DNA from: Planctomycetaceae bacterium
GTDB lineage: Bacteria; Planctomycetota; Planctomycetia; Gemmatales; Gemmataceae
Assembly (NCBI GenBank): GCA_013823135.1
Contig: PNLP01000025.1
Span: 1-64,000, forward strand
DNA: 64,000 nt
Direction: 5' to 3'
Below the pieces are notes generated by a model that saw nothing but the letters and a program-made list of their open reading frames with translations, did not search any database and was not told the origin of the DNA. Positions 45,550 to 53,618 of this stretch are shown here, piece by piece. Made by a program: the position numbers and the translations under genes. Every line of letters begins with the position of its first letter. Positions within the stretch are counted from its first letter, which is position 1.

Positions 45550-45828
45550 ATGACCCGCATGTCGCGTGAGTTTTCGCTCGTTTTGCTTGGTACCGGCCTC
45601 TTGACGGCTGGCTACTTCGCCTGGCCCGAACCCGACTTTGAAAAGCGGGCCGACGAACAGGCCGCCCGACGAACCGGTTCCCGCACCGGCGGCAGCCACC
45701 TCATTTTCATCGGCCACTATGGCGGTGGAAGCGGCACCGTGAGCGGCAGCCGCTCGGCTGCCTTCGCGAGCGTCTCCAAAGGCGGCCTCGGCTCGATCGG
45801 CGGTCGCGTTTCGGGCGGTGGCGGCTGA
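45550..45828 (+). CDS. Small membrane protein with Gly/Ser tail, YgiB-like
   Basis: A 92-residue protein. A hydrophobic helix (about 8-24, FSLVLLGTGLLTAGYFAW) is followed by a charged linker and a Gly/Ser tail: GSHLIFIGHYGGGSGTVSG, SRSAAFASVSKGGLGSIGG, RVSGGGG. The tail resembles the C-termini of the YgiB/YjfM family (DUF1190-like), whose genes sit next to glutathionylspermidine-synthetase-like genes, exactly as here. It is 120 bp before such a gene. I infer that the tail interacts with or is modified by the ligase; no experiment is implied. Start has gaaGAGGGtgcc ahead of ATG. Confidence 0.68.
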   Translation: MTRMSREFSLVLLGTGLLTAGYFAWPEPDFEKRADEQAARRTGSRTGGSHLIFIGHYGGGSGTVSGSRSAAFASVSKGGLGSIGGRVSGGGG

Positions 45829-45853
45829 CCCGACCTTCGGGAATTCAAATTTG

Positions 45854-45916
45854 AAAAGGTAGAAAGTAAAGGAAGACGGCAGCACTCGGTGCTCTGTCTC
45901 TTACTTTTTACCTTTT
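45854..45916. repeat. Inverted repeat between the small protein and ATP-grasp genes
   Basis: aaaaggtagaaagtaa (45854-45869) pairs with ttactttttacctttt (45901-45916), with a nested agcac-tcg-gtgct hairpin at 45881-45893. It lies in the gap within the presumed operon and ends 33 bp before the GTG start. Confidence 0.65.
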
Positions 45917-45948
45917 TCGTTTACCACTTCGCCCCGGAGGGGCAGACC

Positions 45949-47088
45949 GTGCGCCGAGTCAGCATCGACCCTCGAATCGGCTGGCAGAAGCGCGTCGAGG
46001 AATATGGCCTCTACTACCACACACTTCGCGGCGAACCCTACTGGGACGAATCTGCTTGCTATCAGTTCACGAACTACGAAATCGACACCATCGAACAAGC
46101 CACCCAGGCTCTGCACGACATGTGCATGGAGCTCGTGGATGAGGTCATCCGCGATCGGATGTTCGGCCTGTTCCTCATTCCAAGCGAATACGAAGACCTC
46201 ATCGTCCGCTCTTGGGAAGAAAAACAGCCTTCGATCTACGGCCGATTCGACCTCGCGTTCGATGGCGTCGGCGCACCGCGATTGCTCGAATACAACGCCG
46301 ACACACCAACGGGATTGGTCGAGGCCGCGGTCGCGCAGTGGTTCTGGCTCAAGGACGTGGACGAGCGCGGCGACCAGTACAACAGCATCCACGAACGGCT
46401 CATCGACGCCTGGAAGAAACTGCGCGAGAAAGACGGCGGCCCCATCCACTTCGCCGCGATGACCAAGACCGACAGCCCCGAAGATTACATCACCGCCGAG
46501 TACATGCGGGACACGGCGATTCAGGCGGGATTCAAAACGTCCTTCATCGACATCTCTGACATCGGCTGGGATCGCGTCCGCAAGGTGTTCGTGGATAACA
46601 CGGGGTTCCCCATCCATCGCTGCTTCAAGCTCTACCCGTGGGAGTGGATCTTCCGCGAGGAGTTCGGGCCGAACATCGGCAAGTCATCGACCCGCTGGGT
46701 GGAACCAGCGTGGAAGGCGATCCTGAGTTGCAAGAGCATCCTCCCCCTGCTCTATGAGCGGCATCCGGAGAGCCCGTTCTTGCTACCCGCATCGTTCGAC
46801 CCGCTGTCCACCGGCAGCTACGTCCGCAAGCCGATCCACGCCCGCGAAGGGGCCAACATTCAGGTCGTGATCGACGGGCAACTCTCGTTCGAAACCGACG
46901 GCCCGTACGCCAGCCCGCCTTACGTTTACCAGGCGCTGGCCAAAGAGATGAAGCCGCACGACGGCCGCTACCCCGTGCTCGGGAGTTGGGTGGTCGATGG
47001 CGTGGCCTGTGGGCTTGGCATCCGCGAAGACGACTCGCTCGTCACCCGGAACACAAGCCGCTTCGTACCGCACACGATGGTGGGTTAA
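45949..47088 (+). CDS. Glutathionylspermidine-synthetase-like ATP-grasp ligase (YgiC/YjfC type)
   Basis: A 379-residue protein. The GTG at 45949 is preceded by GGAGG at a good distance; the frame is open to 45889 but that adds an unlikely hydrophobic run spanning the hairpin. Key family blocks: YYHTLRGEPYWDESACYQF, FDLAFDGVGAPRLLEYNADTPTGLVEAAV, VRKPIHAREGANIQVV and GSWVVDGVACGLGIREDD. These give the pre-ATP-grasp and ATP-grasp folds that bind ATP and Mg and form an amide between a peptide carboxylate and an amine. There is no amidase domain, as in YgiC/YjfC. Followed after 28 bp by a membrane protein gene. The amine and acceptor are unknown. Confidence 0.88.
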   Translation: MRRVSIDPRIGWQKRVEEYGLYYHTLRGEPYWDESACYQFTNYEIDTIEQATQALHDMCMELVDEVIRDRMFGLFLIPSEYEDLIVRSWEEKQPSIYGRFDLAFDGVGAPRLLEYNADTPTGLVEAAVAQWFWLKDVDERGDQYNSIHERLIDAWKKLREKDGGPIHFAAMTKTDSPEDYITAEYMRDTAIQAGFKTSFIDISDIGWDRVRKVFVDNTGFPIHRCFKLYPWEWIFREEFGPNIGKSSTRWVEPAWKAILSCKSILPLLYERHPESPFLLPASFDPLSTGSYVRKPIHAREGANIQVVIDGQLSFETDGPYASPPYVYQALAKEMKPHDGRYPVLGSWVVDGVACGLGIREDDSLVTRNTSRFVPHTMVG

Positions 47089-47116
47089 ATCTGACTCGAA
47101 ACGAGGGTTTCGCTCC

Positions 47117-48721
47117 ATGTCACAGACGTTTGTGTTCGAGGAACTGGACGCACCCACCCGCACATACCTCACCGAAGTCCGGGATTCGGGCGGTGCGGGC
47201 GCGCCGGGCGTGTTCGCCCTAACATCCTCCACGATGGCCGGGTGTGGTTGCGGCACCGGGGTCGTGGTGATTATCGCCACGCTACTGGCGACGCTCACCA
47301 CCATGTTCGATGTGATTTACCAGGACCCTGGCCGCGTGGCGTTGCTCCAAACGGCCGGTATCCTCCTCGGCGGCTGGCTGATCTTTGCCGCGCGGCGATC
47401 CGCGAGCCGGGGAAGCAAGACGATGGCCGGGCATTGGGCCTACATTGATCCGTTGCACCTGTACGAAGCCTACCGCGAGCAGATCACCGTCACCCCGATC
47501 AACGACGTAGCCGAGGCGAACTTCACACACAGTTACAACAATGGCACCTACCAGAACAGTGTGGTCCGTGGGTTGCGTAGCGCAGGGCCACCTATCGCCA
47601 TCACGGTAAACAACGAACTCCGCGCCGAGCAGATGGTGGTATTCCTGAACTACCTGGCGTGGGCACGCGGCTCCGAAGGCGGTGATCGAGCCAGCCTTCC
47701 CCCTGCTGCCCTCGGCGCGCTGGCCCGCTACGTGGCCGAGAACGATTCCGAGCCCAAGGACGCGGAAGGGAACATCAACCTGAAGTTGATCGACATGGCG
47801 TACGAGGAAATCCCCGAGGAACCCAAACGCGAAGGCCGTGCTGCGCCGTCGTTCATGCCGTATGTGTTCCTGCTCGTCGCGGGTATCGGAACTTACTTCG
47901 CAATGAGCCTGGCGATCAACCCGCCGATCCACGACGACGCCATTTTCTCTGCGGTCATCACCGAGAACTGCGAACCGTGGTTCCTGCAGATGTATCTACT
48001 CGACGAAAAGAACAACACGCGGCACCGAGAACAGGTCAAGGCACGACTTGGCCAGGAATACAACCGGGCCATGGACATGCTCAAACAGCAACCTCCGGGC
48101 GATCCCGAGTTGCGCAAAGGCATGGTCAAGATCATGGATTCGCTGAAGGAGACGATTCGTCCTGTTGTCTCGCTGACGGTCTCCGAGGGCGGGACGGGAC
48201 CGAAGACAGGTGCGGAGAAACGAGTCGAGAAACTCCGCGACGAACTTGTGGGGAAGGTTGAAGGAAGGAAGGCCCACGCCGACGCGAAAGACCCCGAATA
48301 CTACGAAGCTGTGGGCGGGATCATGGGGAAACTCGCCCAGATCATGCCGGGTGTTCAGCCCCGAGACGGCATTCAGTTCATAGTGCCACGCACCCCGGTC
48401 GGTATTCAGTTGATTGAGTTCGCGTTCAAGCCCGATGATGCGACGCACGCGCACTTCGAGATCACCTACGAGTTCGTCCCTGCCCAGGGGAAGAAGGAAA
48501 TGTATCGTCTGAAAGCGAAGGTCGAGGTTCGGACCGATCTGGAAGCCGCCCCGGTCGCGATTTACTCGGAAGAAATCGGTCAACCGGTCGCTGAGAGCGA
48601 TTTTGGTCGTGAAGTGGATAAATTGCGGGATCGGTTGTTGCTGGGCCTCGTTGGGCAATCGCCGGCAGGCGGGGTTCAACTGCCTCCTAACTTCCCATTC
48701 CCCAAAGCGAAACTCCCGTGA
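47117..48721 (+). CDS. Membrane protein of unknown function, linked to the ATP-grasp gene
   Basis: A 534-residue protein from the ATG at 47117. Three membrane segments: about 46-65 (GVVVIIATLLATLTTMFDVI), about 73-93 (VALLQTAGILLGGWLIFAA) and about 243-262 (MPYVFLLVAGIGTYFAMSL). Between the second and third lies a roughly 150-residue soluble domain with YIDPLHLYEAYREQITVTPI. After the third membrane helix comes a 270-residue domain (CEPWFLQMYLLDEKNNTRHREQV, then beta strands IQLIEFAFKPDDATHAHFEITYEFV). A CGCG pair lies just before the first helix. No family recognised. The 28 bp gap to the ATP-grasp gene suggests one operon and a shared function. Confidence 0.75.
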   Translation: MSQTFVFEELDAPTRTYLTEVRDSGGAGAPGVFALTSSTMAGCGCGTGVVVIIATLLATLTTMFDVIYQDPGRVALLQTAGILLGGWLIFAARRSASRGSKTMAGHWAYIDPLHLYEAYREQITVTPINDVAEANFTHSYNNGTYQNSVVRGLRSAGPPIAITVNNELRAEQMVVFLNYLAWARGSEGGDRASLPPAALGALARYVAENDSEPKDAEGNINLKLIDMAYEEIPEEPKREGRAAPSFMPYVFLLVAGIGTYFAMSLAINPPIHDDAIFSAVITENCEPWFLQMYLLDEKNNTRHREQVKARLGQEYNRAMDMLKQQPPGDPELRKGMVKIMDSLKETIRPVVSLTVSEGGTGPKTGAEKRVEKLRDELVGKVEGRKAHADAKDPEYYEAVGGIMGKLAQIMPGVQPRDGIQFIVPRTPVGIQLIEFAFKPDDATHAHFEITYEFVPAQGKKEMYRLKAKVEVRTDLEAAPVAIYSEEIGQPVAESDFGREVDKLRDRLLLGLVGQSPAGGVQLPPNFPFPKAKLP

Positions 48722-48742
48722 TTTGTTAATGACTACACGGGA

Positions 48743-49459
48743 TCAGCCCACGCTCACGCCGACAAGCACGTCGTACCCGGCGTGAGCGCCAACCGCGATT
48801 CCGAACCCGCGAAAGACGAATAGTAGCGTGAAGTACAGCCCGGCGCTGGTACGGAACACGAAGTAATCCGCACGCATTGGCTCGCCATACGGGCCAATGT
48901 GGTGAGCCGCGGCAAAGGCCAGTGCCGCGGCTGCCGTGGCAAGTAGGAGTGCGGGGACGTTCGGGATTTGCAGCACACGCAGAGTCGCGAGAAGACCACT
49001 GAACAACGCCAGACGGAACAACACTTCTTCGTAAATCCCCGCCCCGATGAAAGTGAGGATCTTGGCCATCGGCGTGGCCTGTGTGCTGATTTGAAGATGC
49101 ACCCCAAGGCCATCCAGGATCGGGCCGAAGTTTCGGCTGAACTGCCAGAGCCCCACCGCGAAGATGCAGCTTTCAAACGCCATCCCGAAGATCGTCGTCA
49201 CGAGATCGGTCGGGCGATCGGCCCAGCGCCACCAACTCCAGATCAGCATAACCGTGATGACCACCGCAGGTGCCGCGAGAACCTGCCCTGCACCGAAGCG
49301 TTCAAGCCCCCAGCGAAGCCAGGCGTCGGCACCGTTCCGCATCCGATCGGCCTGATCGCCGCCAAACCAGAGCACCCCGCCCTCATACACCGCCAGGAGC
49401 GGCACGAGGAACAGAAAGCACGACCAGGGGTGACGGGTGGCGTTGAGGTATCCGCTCAT
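48743..49459 (-). CDS. CPBP-family intramembrane metalloprotease
   Basis: A 238-residue polytopic protein with about seven hydrophobic segments. Motif 1 is EEVLFRLAL (EExxxR) and motif 2 is FAAAHHIGPYG (FxxxH), the CPBP/Abi (CAAX-protease-like) active site that coordinates zinc. Starting Met is followed by SGYLNATRHPWSCFLFLVPLLAVYEG, a common opening in this family. Such proteases cut membrane peptides or act in immunity or quality control; substrate unknown here. Convergent with the membrane protein gene. Confidence 0.85.
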   Translation of the reverse strand: MSGYLNATRHPWSCFLFLVPLLAVYEGGVLWFGGDQADRMRNGADAWLRWGLERFGAGQVLAAPAVVITVMLIWSWWRWADRPTDLVTTIFGMAFESCIFAVGLWQFSRNFGPILDGLGVHLQISTQATPMAKILTFIGAGIYEEVLFRLALFSGLLATLRVLQIPNVPALLLATAAAALAFAAAHHIGPYGEPMRADYFVFRTSAGLYFTLLFVFRGFGIAVGAHAGYDVLVGVSVG

Positions 49460-49472
49460 GGTCGGCCCAGAA

Positions 49473-49525
49473 GTCGAAAGTCGTAGTGTCGGAAACCTGA
49501 GTCCCTGGACTTTACGACTTTCGAC
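49473..49525 (-). terminator. Hairpin after the HD-domain gene
   Basis: gtcgaaagtcgta.tgtc (49473-49490) pairs with 49507-49525 (ggactttacgactttcgac); on the minus strand it follows the HD-protein stop by 4 bp. Confidence 0.68.
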
Positions 49526-49528
49526 CCA

Positions 49529-50977
49529 TCAACAGAGATCGGGATAGCGTGCCCCCAGCAACTGCCGGCGACGGTCTTGCGGCAACGCGCGAAGGATTCC
49601 GCCACGGTCTACTGTCGCGAGGTCGATGTGCTCGGGGTGGGGCAGCAGCACCCCGTGTGCGTCCGCGAGCACGGCAATCACGGGTCGCCCCGGCGTGCGA
49701 GGATCGGCCGGGTTCGGGTGGTTCGCCGCGACAACGCCAACCCGGCCATCCGTCATCTCGATCACCGTGCCCACCGGGTAGAACGAGAGGCGAATCAGCA
49801 GGCCGGCATACGTGCGGTCGAGTTGGCCGTGTTCCGCCATCAACAGCGTTTCGGTGAGCGCGGCTCGTCCGTCGCGGGCAATCCGATGCGACCGAGGCGA
49901 ACTCAGTGCAGCATACACGTCTGCCACCGCGAGCAACCGCCCGAGTGACGGCGCGGTCGTCCCCTTGAGCCCGTTCGGGTAACCGGTGCCATCGGACCGT
50001 TCGTGATGCGCCGCAACCGCCGCCGCCAGCGGTGCAATCTCCGGGAAGCAGCGGAGGATCATCTCGGCGCTCATCTGCGTGTGAGTGTCGATCAATCGGC
50101 GTTCTTCTGGCAGCAAGGGGCCGGTTTTCGCGATCACTGCTGCGGGCACCGTGGTCATGCCGCAATCCACGAGCAATGCCGCAACGACCGCCAGCAACGG
50201 CCGGGCAGCCCACTCCGGGTCGGCAGGCACGAGCCGAGCGACGACCTGAGCGACATTCACGGCATGGGCCGCGAGAAACCGCACGGGAGCAGGAAAGGCC
50301 ACTGCCCCATGGTGAGCTGCGACGGAGTCAGCCGGCGCGTAAACGAACCGCATCGGCATCGACTTCCGGGCTTCTTCCAGCAGTTCTTCGGCCTGCGCCG
50401 CCACAGCCTGCAAGCTGACGGGTGCCCCAGTCGCCATCGCGGTGTAGACAGCCGCGAGCCGGTCGATCCGTTCGGCATCGTACTTCCGGCGTGCCAGGGC
50501 ACGCTCCTGAACCGCGAGCCGTTCCTGCACAACACCCAGCAGGCCGTCAAGCCCGGTACACTGCTTCAACTGGAGAGACGGCGAGTCTGGGAACGACTGG
50601 GCAAGCCGGAGAGCCGATTCTGTGACCGCGACCGTTTCCGAGTGGTACGCGACCAGGGGATCTGGGTTCGCTGCGTCGGCCGCGAGCGCTGCGTAGAGTG
50701 GGTCGCTGGTGAAAGCACGCTGGCGATCGAGCAGGCTCTTCGCGGCTGCCAGCAGACGGCGAGCACGGTCGGTAAACTGCGGTGCGGGCGGACCCTCTGC
50801 GACGTTCGGGGCTCCGACGATCTGTTGCAGCCGAACGCGGAACGCCTCGGATTCGTTGATGATCGTGCGGTCCGCCCCGGGATCAGCCGGGATGAGGTCC
50901 GGGATCATGTACGGCGCGGACTCCAGCCGTTGCCGGAACGCAGTGATGCGATCGAGCAGACCTCGTGAGTCGCTCAT
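49529..50977 (-). CDS. HD-GYP-like protein with degenerate metal site
   Basis: A 482-residue protein starting at the ATG at 50977 (longer frames reach into the galE gene and are not supported). The N-terminal 250 residues are helical with DRAR/LLxAAKS blocks and no clear domain. The C-terminal part matches HD-GYP phosphodiesterases: PAAVIAKTGPLLPEERRLIDTHTQMSAEMIL, HHERSDGTGYPNGLKG, LGRLLAVADVYAAL. However, the first HD pair is VD (LLVDCGMTTVP where HDIGK is expected), so an iron-ligand His is missing. Cyclic-di-GMP hydrolysis is therefore doubtful; a binding or scaffold role is possible. Confidence 0.82.
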   Translation of the reverse strand: MSDSRGLLDRITAFRQRLESAPYMIPDLIPADPGADRTIINESEAFRVRLQQIVGAPNVAEGPPAPQFTDRARRLLAAAKSLLDRQRAFTSDPLYAALAADAANPDPLVAYHSETVAVTESALRLAQSFPDSPSLQLKQCTGLDGLLGVVQERLAVQERALARRKYDAERIDRLAAVYTAMATGAPVSLQAVAAQAEELLEEARKSMPMRFVYAPADSVAAHHGAVAFPAPVRFLAAHAVNVAQVVARLVPADPEWAARPLLAVVAALLVDCGMTTVPAAVIAKTGPLLPEERRLIDTHTQMSAEMILRCFPEIAPLAAAVAAHHERSDGTGYPNGLKGTTAPSLGRLLAVADVYAALSSPRSHRIARDGRAALTETLLMAEHGQLDRTYAGLLIRLSFYPVGTVIEMTDGRVGVVAANHPNPADPRTPGRPVIAVLADAHGVLLPHPEHIDLATVDRGGILRALPQDRRRQLLGARYPDLC

Positions 50978-51143
50978 GGTGGCAGCCCCCCTCTTCCGCT
51001 CAGCCGTCGCGAAACGTTCCCCCATCAGGAACATCGGCAGAAAGAGTTGGGCAACTTGAGTCGATTTTGCGGGGGATGACGGAAATGACGTGTGCGACGG
51101 TGTCGCCATGAATGCGACACCGGACAGGGAGATACCAACCCGG

Positions 51144-52127
51144 TCACTCACCATAGCCGTTGGGATGGCTCTTGTGCCAGTTCCACGCGGTTTCGACGAT
51201 CGACCGCAGGTCCGCGTACTTGGCCGACCAGCCGAGTTCGCGCTTGATCTTGTCCGGGTTCGCGATTAACTCCGCGGGGTCGCCGACGCGTCGCGGCGCT
51301 TCCTTCACGGGGACTTTACTCCCCGTCACCTCTTCGACGGTGCGGATTACATCGCGAACGCTGTACCCGCGGCCAATGCCGACGTTGTAGACCTGCCCGG
51401 ACTTCGGCGTGATCTTGTCGAGCGCCAGGATGTGCGCAGCCGCGAGGTCGTCCACGTGAATGTAATCCCGCACGCATGTGCCATCCGGGGTGGGGTAGTC
51501 GTTGCCGAAGATCTCGACGTGCGGGCGCTTCCCCATTGCCGCCTGGATCACAATCGGAATCAAGTGCGATTCTGGTTCGTGGTGCTCACCGATGGTGGCA
51601 TCTGCAGCCGCGCCGGCAGCGTTGAAGTACCGCAACGCGGCGTATCCAAACGGGTAAGCCGCGGCGTAGTCGGCCAGTGCCATCTCGAAGGCGAGTTTGG
51701 TGTTCCCGTAGGCGTTGATGGGGCTTTTCTTCTCGCTCTCGACGATCGGCACAACGGCCGGCGTTCCGTACACGGCACACGTGCTGGAGAACACGAACTT
51801 GCCGATCCCGTTCCGTCGGCAACGGTCGAGCAAGTTTAGCGAGTAGATGAGGTTGTTCGTGTAGTACCGGGCCGGTTCCTTCACCGATTCACCGACGTTC
51901 GCCAGCGCAGCGAAGTGAATGACGGCCTCGATCCGACTGGTCACCATGAGTTGATCGATGTGGTCGATATCTCGCAGATCGCCGACCACAAGGCGTTCCG
52001 CAGGCACAGCGCGACGGTGGCCGAGGGACAGGTTATCAAACACCGTCACGTCGTGACCGCGAGTCAGGAGTTGCTTGACCGTGTGACTGCCGATGTAGCC
52101 GGCACCGCCGATAACGAGAATTCGCAT
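51144..52127 (-). CDS. galE: UDP-glucose 4-epimerase
   Basis: A 327-residue extended SDR, start ATG at 52127 directly before the Rossmann motif (MRILVIGGAGYIGSH). Catalytic triad visible: FSSTCAVYG (Ser/Thr), INAYGNTKLAFE (YxxxK), and the downstream ALRYFNAAGA block and DGTCVRDYIHVDDLA, typical of GalE. It interconverts UDP-glucose and UDP-galactose for polysaccharide synthesis. The longer frame to 52184 is not favoured. 166 bp before the HD-protein start and likely transcribed separately. Confidence 0.93.
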   Translation of the reverse strand: MRILVIGGAGYIGSHTVKQLLTRGHDVTVFDNLSLGHRRAVPAERLVVGDLRDIDHIDQLMVTSRIEAVIHFAALANVGESVKEPARYYTNNLIYSLNLLDRCRRNGIGKFVFSSTCAVYGTPAVVPIVESEKKSPINAYGNTKLAFEMALADYAAAYPFGYAALRYFNAAGAAADATIGEHHEPESHLIPIVIQAAMGKRPHVEIFGNDYPTPDGTCVRDYIHVDDLAAAHILALDKITPKSGQVYNVGIGRGYSVRDVIRTVEEVTGSKVPVKEAPRRVGDPAELIANPDKIKRELGWSAKYADLRSIVETAWNWHKSHPNGYGE

Positions 52128-52227
52128 AGCCGCCAGTTGTGTGATCTCGGAAACGAACGAGGCCCCGCATCCGCGGCAGGGCACTCGTGTCGTTATATGG
52201 CCTGAGGGGATCGCCGTTGCTGGCGGA

Positions 52228-53490
52228 TCACTTCAGCCACTTGTCGGCGAACTCCATGTAGACCTTCCAGTCGTCGGGCGTCATCGAGTGCTTTCCCGCG
52301 CGAATGAAGTAGCCGAGCCGTTCGCTCGCGAGCTTGCCGCTCTCGGGCATCTTGTCCGCGACAACAGGCTTTGCAAGCTCGTAAAGCTCGTAAGCGGGCG
52401 CGGCCGCCTTCAGCACTTCGAACTGACCGCTGGGGTTCGCCCACAGGTCTTCCTCTGCGTTCGTCATCAGCACGGGGCGCGGGGCACAGATCGCCACGAG
52501 GTCGTTCTGGTCGAACGGCAACTTCGAGGTGTCCGGTCCGAAAGCGGTGAAGTTGCCGCAGAACCAGTGCGGGAACGCCTTGGTGATGCGTGCGACCGAC
52601 TCGGCCTTGTCGGTCTTCAATCGGCTCGGGCCAGCACCGCCACACCCCGACTGGTGGGGAATCACGAGCGCGATTCGATCGTCGAACGCACCAGCGAGCA
52701 GTGCCGTCTTGCCAAGCCGCGAGTGGCCAACGACGGCAATCCGCTTCGGATCAACGCTGGGATCCGTCACGAGGTAATCGACCGCGCGATGAACGCCCCA
52801 CGCCCAGGACATCACCGTTGCGGTGTCGTCGGGGTTGTTCTTCCCTTCCGTGAACCCTAGCGCCTTCCGCATCCCCTCAATTACGTTCGGCCGGTCGGGT
52901 TGAATGTCGCCACTGTAGAACGTGGCCACGGCGTAACCCTTGTCGAGCGCCTGCTCGAACGGCCACACGTCCAGCACCTTTCCCCGGCCCTCGGCGGAGG
53001 CCTTGTTCGCCTTCACGCCGGGGGTGTTCGGATAGCACCACTCAGGCGTGATCCGCACCCGTTCATCAGCCACCAGGCAGTGATTCCCCTGGAAATTCGG
53101 CCCGACGAAGCACGCGGCCGGCGTCTTCCCATTCGGTGTGGCGATGAGCAGGTAGATCTTGGGCCACTCGGGTGGGCCGAACGTGATCTCGACCTCGCGG
53201 AGAGTCCCCTTCCCTCCGAACGCCTTGGCGTCCTCGAACAGCACCTTGCCCGTGACCTTCTCAGGTTTCGCGGGATACTTGCCGTACATGTAGTGCTGAA
53301 ACAGCTCTTTCAACTGCGGCCGGCGTTTCGCTTCCCAGTCCGCCTTGGTTGTCACCTTGGTTCCATCGAGCATGACGACGGGGCTTGGCATGTCGGCTGA
53401 TGCGGGGAGTTTATCGAGGGGCGGAAAGTCGGCGGGGAGTGCGGCAGTCGTCACGGCGAGGACTCCGAAGGAAATGAGCAGAAGTCGCAT
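52228..53490 (-). CDS. Secreted alpha/beta hydrolase, CE15 glucuronoyl-esterase-like
   Basis: A 420-residue exported protein with a signal peptide (MRLLLISFGVLAVTTAALPA). The nucleophile elbow is VVGHSRLGKTALL (GxSRxGK, with His in place of the usual Cys before Ser), and IPHQSGCGGAGPSR follows. TNAEEDLWANPSGQFEVL and the later GKHSMTPDDW provide the likely acid and His. These are CE15 features; the canonical ES acid after the second block is QS here, so the acid probably comes from the E-E-D-L-W region, as in many bacterial members. It would cleave ester bonds in plant polysaccharides such as glucuronoxylan. Substrate is an inference. Confidence 0.8.
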   Translation of the reverse strand: MRLLLISFGVLAVTTAALPADFPPLDKLPASADMPSPVVMLDGTKVTTKADWEAKRRPQLKELFQHYMYGKYPAKPEKVTGKVLFEDAKAFGGKGTLREVEITFGPPEWPKIYLLIATPNGKTPAACFVGPNFQGNHCLVADERVRITPEWCYPNTPGVKANKASAEGRGKVLDVWPFEQALDKGYAVATFYSGDIQPDRPNVIEGMRKALGFTEGKNNPDDTATVMSWAWGVHRAVDYLVTDPSVDPKRIAVVGHSRLGKTALLAGAFDDRIALVIPHQSGCGGAGPSRLKTDKAESVARITKAFPHWFCGNFTAFGPDTSKLPFDQNDLVAICAPRPVLMTNAEEDLWANPSGQFEVLKAAAPAYELYELAKPVVADKMPESGKLASERLGYFIRAGKHSMTPDDWKVYMEFADKWLK

Positions 53491-53618
53491 GGCGGGCTCC
53501 AGGTGAGAGGGGCGTGCCGCGTCATTGTAGCCGGAACAGAAATGTCGTAGTTCTGGGATTGCGGCAACTTTCGACCGTCGCTATGCGGGTGGTAACGTCC
53601 TTTTATCACTCGTGCAAT

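Noticed and set aside
51001..51154. Longer start of the HD-GYP-like gene (to 51154)
   Set aside because: It would overlap the galE coding end and adds a segment without conserved features; the ATG at 50977 fits better.
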